Positions 24,252 through 37,713 are shown, numbered from the stretch's first letter. The stretch is DNA of 64,000 nt from Platynereis dumerilii (GCA_026936325.1 JAPTHN010000182.1:186001-250000); one strand, 5' to 3'. Notes: generated by a model not told the origin, from the letters alone. Program-made: numbers and translations.

Positions 24252-25190
24252 TTGGTGATGAAAACCCATTTTGAAAATCCCGAAAAGATATTCGAGGTTG
24301 AAGAAAAGGCGCTTTAAAGAACAAACAAGGAAGGCGTGCTGGAACAGTGGACTATTGCCTTTTTACACAGTGAGACCATTTCATCGCAAAAATAAACATG
24401 TAAGAAACAAGATTTCCGTTTTGATTTTAGCCAAAGAAAATTGACAGTCAAAAGCAACCTCACTTGTTTGGCACACGGTTTAGTGAGATGCGTCTGTTTT
24501 GTAAATAAACATCAAAACTGTTTCATAGCTGATATGCCTGGCTGTAAAATTCATTAGTAACAATTGGATGAAGCTTAGCTGCAAACTATGTACTACTGCG
24601 AAGAACCGTAATCTGAATTTCAATCAGTCAACCTGCATCAGTTGTAATGAACAGTGATAGCTTTATTAGGTCCACACTTAACAGACTCAGACTCAGACTG
24701 ACTCAGACTCAGATTAATTTATTTTCCCAAAATAATTACGTTACATCTCATTAATATTACACATTTCTTAAGTCAAGGGGTATAGGAGACCTCTCAAAGA
24801 CACAAGTCGCTGCAGAGAGGCCACCCAAAATATCAAAATACAGAATATAATAATGATTATATAAATTATGTCAATCTAAACAGAATACAAAAGGAAAGTT
24901 AAACTATTGATATCACAAAAAACAAAAAAATTGAAATTGAAATCGACCAGACACAAGAGATGCCAGCACATGTTTGATAGCTCAGGTAATTGCAAAATGC
25001 AGTAGGAGAATCATCTGGAGGCAGTGGAGGCACTAATGACCACAAATATAACAGTTTTGAATCATACACTCTGCCTGATAAGATTGAATAAAATCGTTTT
25101 TCACATACAATTTAAAGCCATCTAGGCTATGAGTATAGATTTTACTTTTGAAATTACATTTCATACTATTAAAGCAAGCAGGAAACCTGT

Positions 25191-26200
25191 AGAGTCAAGG
25201 AGGGTAAATCCGTCCACTTTTGGCTGAAACTGTATTTCCAGGAAAAATGGAATAGATACAAAAATAAAAATTAGTCCATTGGAAGGGGCTTATTCCTTAC
25301 TATCATCAACAGCCAAAAAGTTCAAATATTCAAATAATTTGTGCAGAAACCATGACAACAAACATTGTAGGTTAGGGCACCTAAATCCGTCCACTCTGCT
25401 GGTAAATCCGTCCACCAAGGTTGGTAAATCCGTCCACAGGGCAGAATGCAGCTTACATCAATCATATCTTGTTATTTTTTCGATTTTTGCAATTTATTGT
25501 ATTTTACAAAGGATATTGTGCCACTTTTTTAATAATTGGGTATTGCTTTCACTTATAACAGAAGAAAGAAATAATAGAGGTAAATCAACATGAAGAATTT
25601 CAATTAACCAACTCAATTTCAATTAAAAAACCGTATTAAGCCAATCAAAGGGGTAAAATTGCTCAAAACTAATTTCTCTTATGAGTGTTATGCAATTTAT
25701 AAATATTAAAAGTCATAAAGTACTCTAAAAGATCATTTAATGTGGGTGGACGGATTTACAAGCACCCAAATAAGCCAGTTCTAAAATAAATGATGGTAAT
25801 TCCGTCCACCTTTATTTTCACTCTATTTCTCTTAACATTGTCATAATAGAGTAATTTGACAAATTATTAGAAGAATAATTTATTTTTACATCTTATCCAA
25901 TGATGTATTACCTTAAATACGTTTGTTTTTGAGAGGATAAGCCTGAGAGATTATAATCTGCAATTTACAAAAATGGCTGTGATGACGTCACAGGATTTCA
26001 TTGTGTTTTGTCTTCATCTTTTAAATTGACCTGAAAAATCATTTAAAATGCTGTCAAAACAATAAAAATGACAAATTTTGTTGGAAAACGAGTTTCTCTT
26101 ACTTTTGCATCTCACACAACTGTAACAAATATAATTATATACCTATATTAGGGGGCTGGACGGATTTACCCTCCTGGACGGATTTACCATCCTTGACTCT
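25191..26200. mobile_element. Nested 1-kb TIR element with eight ggtaaatccgtcca motifs
   Basis: Inserted in the RT C-terminus of the LINE. Inverted ends read tagagtcaagga(g/t)ggtaaa on both sides, consistent with a TA target duplication and Tc1/mariner-like targeting. Removing the element plus one TA brings the LINE codons back in register (..CIS then YRF..), which fixes the boundaries. The word ggtaaatccgtcca or close variants occurs about eight times: near 25203, 25383, 25401, 25424 and 25796 on plus, and near 25747, 26159 and 26175 on minus. No transposase is encoded. Confidence 0.82.
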
Positions 26201-28013
26201 AGCTGATACAATACCTTGCGAAGTCATGTCTCACAGCAGGTAAGCGAAAGTCTGTATGTTGTCTTGTCCGATGATGATGTAATTCTTCATTTTTTTCGAA
26301 AATAGTGCTAAAGTAATTTGGAAGTAAGTCATTCTCATATTTAAAGCAGAATTTTAAGTCGTGTACCACAAGTATATCACTCAGTTTTAATAATTTCAAT
26401 TTCTTAAATAATGGTTCTGTGTGGCATTGTAGCAATTATTTGTGATTAAACGGACTGCCCTTTTTTGTAACTTATAGATTCTGCTTAACTGCCTACCCCA
26501 TATAAGTATCCCATAATTTATATGCGAGAGAATGAGTGCATTGTATATATTCAATAAAATTTCTGTCGGAAGAAAGCGTTTCAGTCTATTTAGAATGCCA
26601 AGTGTTTTTGATATCTTCTTTGAGAGAATTTCACTATGCACTTTCCATTTTTAAAATATTTTGATCTATTCTTATGCCGAGATAATTGAAATCTTTAACA
26701 AATTCTATTTCGTGGTTATCTAATACCAGATTTGGATAGGACACTCTTTTCTGAGGCATGTGGAAAAGTATTGCTTTTGTTTTGGAGACGTTAAGTGATA
26801 GTTTATTTAATTTTAGCCATTCACTGACCAAACTAAGTTCTCTGTTAAGATCTGCCTCAAAACTATAATTAGTTGAATTTAGAGTAGTCGACAGGGCCGT
26901 ATCATCAGCATATATTATGGCATCAAATAGGTTAGTAGCTCTGTTAATATCATTAATATATATTAAGAATAAAAGGGGCCCAAGAATGGAACCTTGGGGA
27001 ACCCCACATTTAATTTTTTCTAACTGAGAGTTAGTACCGTTGCAGACCACATATTGCATTCTATTAGATAAATAACTTGTAATCAGCTGAAGTGCTTTCC
27101 CATGAACACCATAATAATTCAATTTATAAAGAAGTATATCATGATCCAGAGTATCGAAGGCCTTTGAGAGATCTAAATAGATATTTATCGGAAGTTTGTT
27201 GTCATCTAAATCTTTAGTAATTCTATCAACAAGCTCTAGGGCAGCAAATTCTGTTGAATGATTCTTACGAAAGCCATATTGGCTATTAAAAAGTAGATTC
27301 TGCTCAGTGAAGTATTTGTAAATTTGGTTGTGCATGATTCTCTCAAAGACCTTCGATATACTGGGAAGAACAGAGACAGGTCTGTAGTTGCTGAACTCGT
27401 TTACTGGACCCTTTTTATAAATAGGCGTAACCTTCGCTATTTTTAAAAGATCTGGGAAGATACCAGAATCTATGCTTTGATTTATTATCTTTGTGAGTGA
27501 AACAGAAAGTTCATCTTTTATGTATTTTAGTAATTTGTTAGAAAGTCTATCACATGCCGTACTAACTTTGGGTTTTAAAGAATCAATTACTTTTAGAACG
27601 TCTGTATTTTCGACCTCATCAAATTTAAAACTACATTGATATTCTGAGTCTAAATAGTCTTTGAATGTCTTATCTGTACTTATGTTTATCTTTTCTGCTA
27701 AGTCTGGATCAATATTAATGAAGTATTTGTTAAAAGCATTCGCAATTTCTAAGTTACCCTCTATGTTAACACCATCTGCTGAGAATACTTTTGGTAAGTC
27801 TTGCTTTTTGTTTGTTTTATTTATAATCTGGTTTATGAGTTGCCAAGTTTTTTTAATGTCACTTTTGAAATTCTTAAAACACTTTTCGTAGAAATCTATC
27901 TTGGCTTGCCGAATGCATTTCTTTAAGATAGCATTATAAGTTTTTAGGTTACACTTCTTTATATAATAAACGGATCGTCAACTGATGTAAGTTTTAATTT
28001 TTTGTACAACTTA
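26199..28013 (-). pseudogene. LINE reverse-transcriptase domain, broken
   Basis: Continues from the endonuclease. The N-terminal RT contains SNYRPVSVLPSISKVFERIM (27300-27400). The longest open piece (27335-26634) has YLDLSKAFDTLDHD, GVPQGSILGPLLFLIYIND and the catalytic YADD. The frame changes near 27960, 26640 and 26420. The C-terminal block ends at ARYCIS where a TIR element is inserted; the code resumes beyond it (YRFPACFNS, from 25190 downward). Motifs fit the CR1/Jockey group. Confidence 0.85.
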
Positions 28014-29177
28014 TCACGATAAGAGATTGATTTCATTATACCATGAGTTATCCATTTGCATTTTTTTATGTTTGTATTTTTGGAATCTGACATATTTAAT
28101 GGGGAAGTGCTTATCCGTAAGTTTCTCAAGAATTTTGCTGAATTTCTCATAGCTATCATTTGTATTATCACATATTATTCCATTTAATTTATCCTTAATT
28201 TCTTGACTCTGTAAATCTAATTTAAAATTTGAGTATGAATTTCGCTCAGAAGTTATAATCTTCACTAGCTTAGTTTTTGGTCTAACATATGTGAGGTAGT
28301 CCAGGACAATAAAGCATGGCAAATGATCAGATATCTGATTAATAAGTACACCCGCAGTAGTTGTAGAAAAGTTTTCAGACAATTTAACAAAAACATTATC
28401 AATTAATGTTGCACTTAGATCGCTTAGTCTTGTTGGTATTGTAATTTTTGGAATGTAGCCACTTGAAACTAAGGTTTCCAAAAAGTTATTCACATGATTA
28501 TTTTCTTTAAACTTCAACAAATCAATATTAAAATCCCCTGTGAGGACGACATGTTTATCATTACTAAATCCATCAAGTAAATTGTCAATTTCATTTGTAA
28601 ATGTTATTAAATTTTCAACTGTTTGTCTAGGAGGACGATAAATGTTTCCAATAATTAAAGACTTGTTTTCATTTAAGTCATTTTCCACAATTACCTCTAT
28701 GAATTGTCCATCCCACAGTTCAGTTGCATTTATAGGTAAACTTTTATATTTGAATTTCTCATGAAGATAAATAGCAACTCCTGCATGAGTGGTACACGAC
28801 TTACTTGAGGTAATAAGGTTATATCCAGAAATTTGTAGTTGCGACAGATCGCTTCCTGCTGTGAGCCACGTCTCCTGCAAACATATAATATCAATACAGG
28901 ATTCATTACTGTAATTGTCAATATATAATTTAAGTTGTTCCAATTTAGCATTAAGAGATTGTATATTCAAGCTTAAGACTTTAAAAGAGTTACCGCTTAA
29001 TTTTCGAATTTCCTTAAAACCTGATTCATCAAAGTAGGGAGAATACTGGAAAATAGATGGGTCATTAGTGTCCTCACCGCGGTCCAATCCACTGCCTTCT
29101 AATAAATCAATAAAAGAATTGTGATTTGTAGTCAGTTCGTCAATCATAGAAATTGTTACTTCTTGAGTTTGCATCAT
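28014..29177 (-). pseudogene. LINE AP-endonuclease domain
   Basis: 387 residues with the endonuclease landmarks in order: FKVLSLNIQSLNAK (N-terminal Asn), CLQETWL (catalytic Glu), YRPPRQ, LTGDFNIDLL (Asp/Asn pair), and SDHLPCF (C-terminal Asp/His). The domain appears complete. The reading frame is lost near 28030 and continues in another frame towards the RT, so the fused product is not made. Confidence 0.88.
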
Positions 29178-30000
29178 GCAATTCTATCCCATGTGCAAAC
29201 ATCTGTCTTGTTGTGATAGTCGATAAAAAACATAAATTTAAAACAAGTGAATACTTATATATCAAGGGAGTCTGTTTATGCATAACTTATTCATAAATAC
29301 TAAGTAAAGTTAAGTAGAGCATTGTTAGCAGGTTGTCAGAGTGGAAACTTCAGGGATTAAAAAAAAAAAAAATTACCATAATGAAATTCAGTGAAACATT
29401 AAAAAAACCAAAAATAAATAAAGAGAGAACTGAACAGAATTATATTATAAATAAGAAAAATTTAAGATTACTTTTCCAGTAATAAAACTTCTCAGACTTA
29501 CATTAGGAACAAAGAAATCTACTTCATGTAACTATCCATTATGTACATTCCATGGCAAATGTTTGATTACAACTGGCTCAATTTGTCTATGAAACAGGAT
29601 TTATATGTTTTGTTTTGTTTAAACATTGAGAAAATAACAGCTATGCAGCAAAACTAGCATAACAGAGCAGCAATTATCAATATTTGTCAGTGCAGTCAAA
29701 TAGCACAAGCAGAGTACTATGGATGGCATCACAATGCAGAACATTCTCCACTCTGTCATTCATGTGTAGCATATTTTCAATATTTTTGGAAATTTCCTCA
29801 AACAAAGTGGAGAAAATAATAAAACAGGTACAGTGACATATTTGGAAAACAATATATCAAAATATATATCAGTGAAATTCTATATGTTGCTTCTCTAAGA
29901 TATTTCAAATAACGAGATTTCTGTTATGAATTATGATCAGCAGGTCAAACAAAATACAAGCAAACATAGGGATTAGTGATCAATGGGTCAACAGGTCATG

Positions 30001-30588
30001 TTAACAACAACACCATACATGGACACACAACCATTGTAATGAGAATCTAATGCTAATCACATTCAAATAGGTGTCAAGTTTAGAGTCTATTGGCCTGAAG
30101 ATCAAGACAGGGGATAAAAGCCAGCAATCAGTGTAAAACAATACAACAAGATTAAAATCCAGTCACCTCTTTCTTGAGAGAACCTCATGAACACTATCAG
30201 AGCAGAAGGCATTAGAGCAGAGCCATTGACTTTTTTGCTGAAGATTTCTTAATTGGACATTTAACACATGTTTATCGACACGGGACTGTCTATTTACTAA
30301 ACCTTCATTGCAATTAATGGATATACCTGGAGAGGGCAAATTAAAAGTATTTCCCCGTAGATGAGCAAATGCGAGGTAAGTGATTCAAATTCGCTGAAAA
30401 CCATGTCAACACAGAAAACTTTTGCCAACTCACCTTGCAGCTTTGAAGCCATTTAATTCTTCGTCAAAGAGGTCTGAAGGTGTACTTTTGCACAGACAGT
30501 TCCGCATCTTGTTATATTACTGACAACAATTAGATTTATAGAATTTTGCCTTTTTTGAAACGTGCTTTTCACAAGACATGTTATGATC
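30001..30588. other. Right part of unit 2 after the LINE
   Basis: Unit DNA equivalent to 13780-14365. No gene seen. Confidence 0.5.
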
Positions 30589-32793
30589 AAACAGGAAGTA
30601 CAACAACAGTGCCACCTTGCCCGTGACCATATAATGGCAGAGAGCAATTGAAGACACATCTTGATTGATTTTTTTACTTATTTATTGAAAAGAACATATG
30701 AACAATACAAAAACAATGGGAGTTTAAGTAAAACTTACAACGTAACTGCCACTAACTAGCAGAATTTAAAATTTTCAAATTACATATAAAATTCTTTGAT
30801 AGCTAAATGATTATATGCTCATCTTATGATCCTCTTTAAAACAAGAACACTGCATTGTAAACTACCTCTGTATGTATATCTATACGGGTATAATCAATTA
30901 ATCAATCAATCAGATTATCTTTCTATCTATTCTTGTTTTTTGTTGTTGTTAACTACAACAAGGGTAACTATCACGAAATGTAGTCTGGACATGTCAAATA
31001 AGGAGAGCTGTTAAAGTGACTCAGAAGAAAACGTGTGCCTGACTGTCATGTGGTCACGTGTCGCAATGTCATACAATTTCAAAAATTTTGCATTTAAATG
31101 ATGATTACATGTACTTTACAAATATGTATTATGCTATATTATACATCACTGGAAGGCCTGACTTGTTCTATATCATATTAGGTTCTAAAAAGTGAGTGTG
31201 AGTTTGAGTTTTCATGCCAGTGACAAAAGATATTTTAATCTGGTTTTCTCTGCTGGAGTACCTGATTCCCACTAAAGCTCGTGAAGCTTAAATTTTCTAT
31301 CTTACTGTTCCAGTGCCTTCTGTAGATGTGCAGCGACGTGAACCTGTCTCGCTGGCAAAAAAAATTCAACACATTTTCTTAGATCTAGTCTGTATATTAA
31401 TATTAAAGTTAGGAAGTTTAATATATATCAATTAAATGCTCATAAGTTCTATTTTCAAATGCATTTATCAGATTTTGCTTGCAGGTAAAATTCTTTGTGT
31501 GCTGCTTGTCTACTTTAGGCTGAACTCTTCGTAACACCTGCAAAAACCCGTAAAATTGGAGAGGGGTTCTAAGTTTAAACCACAAGAACTCCAAGTAGGT
31601 TAACCACGCCTTGTGGATAAGGCTATTGCCTAAATGCTCATGAGCTATATTTTACTATGGTATAAAATATTGCTATGTTTTCAATCATTTTTTTTACTTC
31701 TGTGATGCTCTGAACAAGGCTGAACCAAATGTAACACATACATGTTGAAGCGTAAAAGATTTTTTCGTTTAATGTAATGGACTTCCAAGAGGACAAAAAG
31801 GGCAGGCCACATCGTCAAATGAACAAATAACAATCACATTTGACAATCATGCTCTCATATAGCCAAAAAGGGATACATATGGGTTAAATCCATAGATTGC
31901 TCCAAAATGGTATGCTCACATGAGATGTTGATTTCTTATGCACTAGACAATAACTGATATAAGATATATCTGCAACATGTCATGTAAATATCTTATAATA
32001 TCTTATTTGCAATATCAGAATTTGTTCTCAGGAGTCTTGATAATGATTTTAAACAGATTTTGACCAATTATCAGGCTACTGGCATAGTTTTAAACATGAT
32101 GCATGAGAAAGGTTGATTAGTAGGACCATCTTCTCAACTAACTTCAGTGAACATTTCATGGGGATAGTTTGTACTTTATAGTAACGTTACTGAAATATAG
32201 TTGTTTTTGAGAAAAATGTCTTTAAAGTTTGAGCTTTACATTGATTTGTATGTGAATAAAATCAAATAATAAGACGAACAGCCCTATTTTTTGTGAATTA
32301 CACTGGTTTTTGGTCTGAAAATGATATTTTAGACTTAATATAGACTTTTTTGATGAAAAATATTTTTGGTTCAAAATCGCCATGTAACGCAAATTGTACG
32401 ACCTTGTGACACCTGACCATGTATTAAGGAAGCTTCTTAACCTGAACAAACTTCATTCCAAGCAAGTAGTCAACATGGCATCTACCAGAGGGCACTCGAT
32501 AATTAAAACGGACTTTTAGCCATCTAGTGTAGGGCAAATACACTACACTGTATTTTATTGACTGTTATCTATATTAATTGATGTTTGATACCTACTTTAT
32601 TTTATAACTATTTGGGTGGCTGGAACCTAGTTTGTATGTATTTTGATCTTGTGCTGAATGCTCTTTTTATCCAAAACTACTATCACTCGTATATGTTTGT
32701 ATCAATATGCTCACTTGATTTTAGCTATTTATAACATGTGTATAATAAATTTTATGTATATATAGTTAATCTTGTATATAATTAATACTATTT

Positions 32794-33267
32794 GGTCAAT
32801 AACGTTTTTTTGGAGGGCATTATGGGGTATTAATCAGTTATGGCCTGAGGGCAGAAATCATTAACTTAATGCCCGAGCCGCCAGGCGAGGGCATTAAATG
32901 ATTTCTGCCCGAGGGCCATAACTGATTAATATCTCATAATGCCCGACAAATAAATGTTATTATCATTATTATCATTTTTGAACACAATCCATATCCAAGA
33001 AGAAAGTTACCTTTTTTTTGGATTCATTAACGCCCGCTCCGTTTTCACGTTCTCACGCTCTTGTTATTGAATCTAGAGCAAAACCGATTACATTACAGTG
33101 TTCTCCTCTTCGTGGAGCTATGTTTAGGCTTTTAAATTTTTCAATTCTGACCATTTTTGGCCGTTTTAGCCCAAAAAAATCAACATCACCATGACGTCAC
33201 TTCTAATGACGTCACAATACACCAGGTGGCGTTAATGGCCAGACAATGCCCTGTAAAATGATAATAA
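32794..33267. mobile_element. Private hairpin-type insertion, unit 3
   Basis: About 475 bp not present in the other units, interrupting a run (actatttttatat) with a possible ttt/attt duplication. It contains a long inverted repeat: attaatcagttatggcc...cagaaatcatt and its complement, around 32838-32930, separated by a short GC-rich loop rich in gggcatt words. The ends are only weakly inverted (gggcatt near each). A non-autonomous DNA transposon with a subterminal hairpin is the best guess; the family was not identified. Confidence 0.65.
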
Positions 33268-33766
33268 TTTTATATATTTGATTAACTTTTCCCCATTACA
33301 AATGACATATGTATCAATTGTGATATTTATAGATGTCAATAAAAGAATATATATATGTATAGTTCTCACCGACACAGATTTGCTCAAAAAATCAAAGAAG
33401 GCCCAGAATCGGCAAAGTTAAATATCAGTTTGCAAAGTATCAATTTTCTGATAGTTCATCCTTGCATGACAACGATCAAAGGAAAACATTTCTGTGCCAT
33501 GTAGGAGCGTGCAACATTCAATGATGTGAACCCCTCAGCAGGTATTCTCAAAAAAACTCAGATCTCTAGCTCTAACAGATCGACCACAATTAGCCCCAGA
33601 ATCGGCAATGTCTAATTTCAGTTTCAAAGTGAGCTCTTCCGTGACGCCTGTTTTTGTAAATGTTTTTACGGGGGTTGGCTATTTTTCACCAAAACTGATC
33701 AAGTTATTATTTATTTAAAAAGAACTCCAAGCTCCCCCTCTTTCCGTTTATTTAGCGTAGAAATTA

Positions 33767-33870
33767 CTTGAATTGGCAGTATTTTTGCTTTTCACAGCTA
33801 GAAGGCTACTGGAGTTGCAACAAATGCCTGTTATCATTGCCCAAAATCAGTATTTAAGGGAGGGAGGTTC
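33767..33870. other. Locally diverged patch in unit 3
   Basis: About 18-20 differences in about 105 bases compared with units 1, 2 and 4, while the sequence on both sides is almost identical. Best explained by ectopic gene conversion from a diverged paralogous repeat. Confidence 0.75.
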
Positions 33871-33970
33871 AACCATTGGATAATTGCTGATTTTGATGAC
33901 ATGGTCTGACTTTAAAATTCCTTATCTCGCAAACCGCTTGCAGGATCACTACCAAATTGTGCCTGCAGAT

Positions 33971-34699
33971 CAGAGTCCGCGAAAAGTGCCGGTTTGCCGG
34001 TCAAAACCGGCAAAAATAGTGTGTGGCCGGCAAAAATAGAGTGGTTACCTGCCCAAATGTCAGATTGGTTTGTTGGAGAGTCAATGAGCTGATTCAGCAA
34101 CCAATGCAATTAGTCCATGCCTTTGAAATCGCCAGTGCAATTGAAAACATAAATGACTCAAATTGGAAGTCAGAGGTGTCAAGTGGATTGCAATTAAACA
34201 CAATAATAGTCAGTACCCTAGCAAATTGCAATTAGCGACATTCAGCATTGAGCATTGACAGGAATGTATCAATTCAAGAATTGAGGCCCTGTTAGGTTGC
34301 AACACTTGCCATGTAGCAGGGCCCTGGCAGGTTTTCTTATTTTGATTACACTGCAAATACAGTGTCATGTGTAATGTGGGGTCATTTCTGATCAATTCGA
34401 TTATTGGCCTATATCATGGAAATATAACCTAATTGGTCAAAAAATAGCAAGAAAACTATGTTCAATACAAGATTTTCAATAATCTTACATATAATTAAAG
34501 GTTTCATTAGTCTCACCATGGGCTTAGATAGGGAAGGGTTTCTAAAAAGTAACTTCATGTTTTTGGAAGCACACTAACTCCTGAACAAAAATTCCGGAAA
34601 TTGGAATTTCGGGCTGGTAAGATTTCATTCGGGCAGGTAAAATGCAGAATCTACCTGCCCGAATGTCCTGTAGGTCAAAAGTACTTTTCGCGGACTCTG
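33971..34699. mobile_element. Non-autonomous hAT-like element, unit 3
   Basis: Same element and site as in units 1 and 2. It is a few bases longer because of a small insertion (caaaagt) just inside the right TIR near 34676. Confidence 0.82.
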
Positions 34700-36029
34700 C
34701 TGCAGATGTGCCATAAGTCGAAGCAAGCTTTTACGCCATCGGTCTGACTCCATGATCTACCAACTCTAGAGATCCGAGGATAACTCCAAAACTACTAAAG
34801 GTGGACTTGGTCGCTTTTGATTTGGACCCACAGTCTTTGAAGTCCCACGCCAAATTTAGAAAAATATGTGTAGAGTCGAATAAAAGTGATAAAAATTGAA
34901 TCAGTTCGTAAAAGGATACTATACAGGCATTATAAAATTCTAAATAGCTCTGGGACCTGTGCAGGGTGGCAGTAACTGGGTCGGTATGGTTATGATAGGC
35001 TACCTTCATGAATTTTTTGAAAAATTTTCGAATACGTATTTCTGTAAGTTTAAAAGTAATGTATAAACACAAGTATCCAGTAACCGCACAGTGGTGACCA
35101 AACTTCGCCTCCCGTTATTGGGCTGGTATTGATTCAATGTAAATGGTTTGCGATACAGGGTCATGTGGCCGACTGCAAGGAATCTTTCAGTGCAATTTTT
35201 GGACCTCTAACCCAATATCCCGCAAGGGGGGGGGGGAATTTTTCTCCAAAAAAATGCAAAAACTGAGGTTTTTTTTTGCTTTGCGGACAAAAAAAGAATG
35301 CGATTTTCATCATTTTCGCAGGAAGTGCTGCTCCACTAGTGTGGATGAGTAATGTATTGAGATGTTAGATAGGGCGATTCTGACCAGAAGGACCATTTTC
35401 CTATCTTTTGCCATGAAAATGCCGTTATTACACCACATAGGCCTGTGAAGAGCCCCAGAATCACAAAACCACATAATTTGAGGGGGAAGGGGTCCACAAA
35501 GCATTAAACTGCTACCAGCACCTACACAATGCAATGTTTCAGCTTTTACTGCCAAAAATCTCAGAGAAAGGTATTTCTACATTGACCCATTTCTGGGGCA
35601 ATCTCAGCCCATGTCACGGCCATGGTAATACTAATCTACTCCATTCTAACCAATTTTCATTGTAGTTACAGGCCTGCAGCCTGTATTTCAAAGTTCACTT
35701 TAATTTCTCAACCAATCAGAGCACAGCTTTCTATTTAAACCACTGTCGTCTGCTAGACATGAGCTTTCTGCATGCAATTCAGCTTGCAGGCTACTAATGT
35801 AGCATAGCAATGACCAGAATTAGGAATGTCTTGCCTTGTTGTAGCACCTAGACCACTGCATATCAGTTAAATGCCTGTTTTTTTGCACTTTTGCGCAGAC
35901 TTATTTTAATGGTATAAAAATGAAGCAAACATATATACAAAAAAGTTACTTTAAGGCTTTTTTCTGTGTTGCCAATCCATCAAAGGGCTTCACAAGGCTT
36001 TAATTGGGCTGTCTAAAAAAAACTTGAAA

Positions 36030-36095
36030 AGGTTTCCAACCCAGGGCCTCTCAGTTGCTAGCCCGACATCTTAACCGTTACATCACAGAGGACTG
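36030..36095 (-). repeat. tRNA-derived SINE head, unit 3
   Basis: Same tRNA-like block as in unit 1 at the equivalent position, with the A- and B-box-like motifs conserved. Confidence 0.55.
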
Positions 36096-36460
36096 ATTCC
36101 AGTGTGTCGCTCGGATTCTACATCATTTCAGACTTTGCTGGAATAATTGTAAACATTTTCCGGACAGTGGCAGCCAAATAGGGGGATCGGGAGGTTGAGA
36201 TATCGCTTTACATCCTGTATTTATGAAATTACCTGGCTTAATGTTCTAACAATAAGCGTTTTTCGCGTTAGAAATGAAATGCCTTTTTTTTTAGTTCAGA
36301 TTTGTAAAAAATGTAATAAAAACCTTTTTTGGCTGGGGAGCTAGTGTCATTCTTCTGACAATTCAACCTTGCTAGACTAAAATCAACTTTCTTAGCACAC
36401 GTAGAAAGTTGGAAATTATATATTCTTGACAGGAAGAAACTGGCAATTCTAACAGTTTAA

Positions 36461-37713
36461 AAGTAGGTGTTGCGTTTTTGGATATTTCTAAATGTTTTGA
36501 CACCATAAATCATAGTCTATTGTTAGGAAAACTTAAAAAATACGGTGTTAATAATAGTGAACTTGATTGGTTTAAATCTTATCTTAGTGACAGGTGTCAA
36601 AGTGTCATTTACAAAAATAAATTGTCAAATCCTTTGGGTTGCTCAATAGGAGTGCCCCAAGGATCAAATTTAGGTCCACTCTTGTTTACACTCTTTGTTA
36701 ACGACTTTTCAACTTCTATTAAAAATGGTAGAGTATAGATCTATGTATGCTGATGACACAATCTTATATTGTGATGGTGATAATATTAATGAAATTGCTA
36801 GAAATTTAAATAAGTGTTTAGAGGATGCTGCTGAATGGTATTCTAGAAATTGTCTAGTGCTTAATGTTAAAAAAACTGTTGGTATGTTAATAGGTTCTAA
36901 TCTAACTAGTGTAGATCAGGATGAATTGTGTCTGGAACTCTCTGGTGAATCTGTTCATAATGTCTCTGTTTCAAAATATCTTGGAGTACATGTTGATATT
37001 AATCTTAAATTCAATAAACACATTGATGAAGTTGTCAAAAGTATTTCAAAAAAGCTCTCTTGGCTGGGTCGTCTAAGACATATTGTACCAAGAAATATTC
37101 TTGAATTAGTATATAAGACATATGTTGTACCTATTTTTGATTATGCCTGTACAATTTGGGGTTATAGTAATTCAAATGTTAATAGTATACAAAGACTGCA
37201 GAATAGAGCAGCTAGAATTATTACAGGTTGTTTTGATATAGTCAACGTCAGAGGAATTGAAATTGTAAAACAACTTAAATGGCAAAACATGCAACAGCGT
37301 ATAAATTATTTTCTAAGTGTACACATGTATAATTGTATCCATGGTAATGCACCTCAAGATCTAGTCAATTCTGTGACAATGGCATGTGATGCCCATAATA
37401 TTAATACTCATCTTGCTAATACTTTAAATGTTGTTATTCCGGAGTGTCAATCACAAATGTATAAGAGATCTTTTATCTATAGGGCATCAATAATTTGGAA
37501 CACACTGCCAGAGAGTATTAAGGAATGTAATAATGTAATTGATTTTAAATGTAAAGTTAAACTTTATTTTACCTGATTTTACCGGTTTTAAATTATGTTT
37601 GTTGATTTTATTGTTCACTTTGTAAATGGGCCACGTGAAAAACAGTTTTTTTGACTGACAGTGTTACCCATATAAAATATGTTCTAAATATAAAAAAAAA
37701 TTAAAATAAAAAA
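36461..37713 (+). mobile_element. 5'-truncated LINE (RT C-terminal half), unit 3
   Basis: Array copy of the unit-1 fossil with the same frame break before YADD. The second part (to 37576) translates to the same 293 residues as in unit 1. Confidence 0.85.

Larger units (their letters stand above)
24684..30000 (-). mobile_element. Private LINE insertion (endonuclease + RT), unit 2
   Basis: A minus-strand non-LTR retrotransposon, about 4.3 kb without the nested element at 25191-26200. It interrupts unit sequence that is continuous in unit 3 and is flanked by a 6-bp duplication ttaaca (24678-24683 and 30001-30006). The 3' end (left side) terminates in a short microsatellite of tctgag/tgagtc words, as in CR1-group LINEs. 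One large ORF region encodes an AP-type endonuclease followed by reverse transcriptase; no ORF1 was seen in the 820 bp of 5' leader. Several frame breaks make it inactive, but divergence looks low. Confidence 0.9.
14366..30588. repeat. Tandem array unit 2 (CAP-gene unit)
   Basis: Second copy, colinear with unit 1 from its first base. It is longer (16.2 kb) because a 5.3-kb LINE, itself carrying a 1-kb TIR element, sits at 24684-30000. It lacks a 32-bp stretch present in unit 1 at about 1611-1642. It has an extra one-base deletion in the LINE fossil near 20447. Confidence 0.93.
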
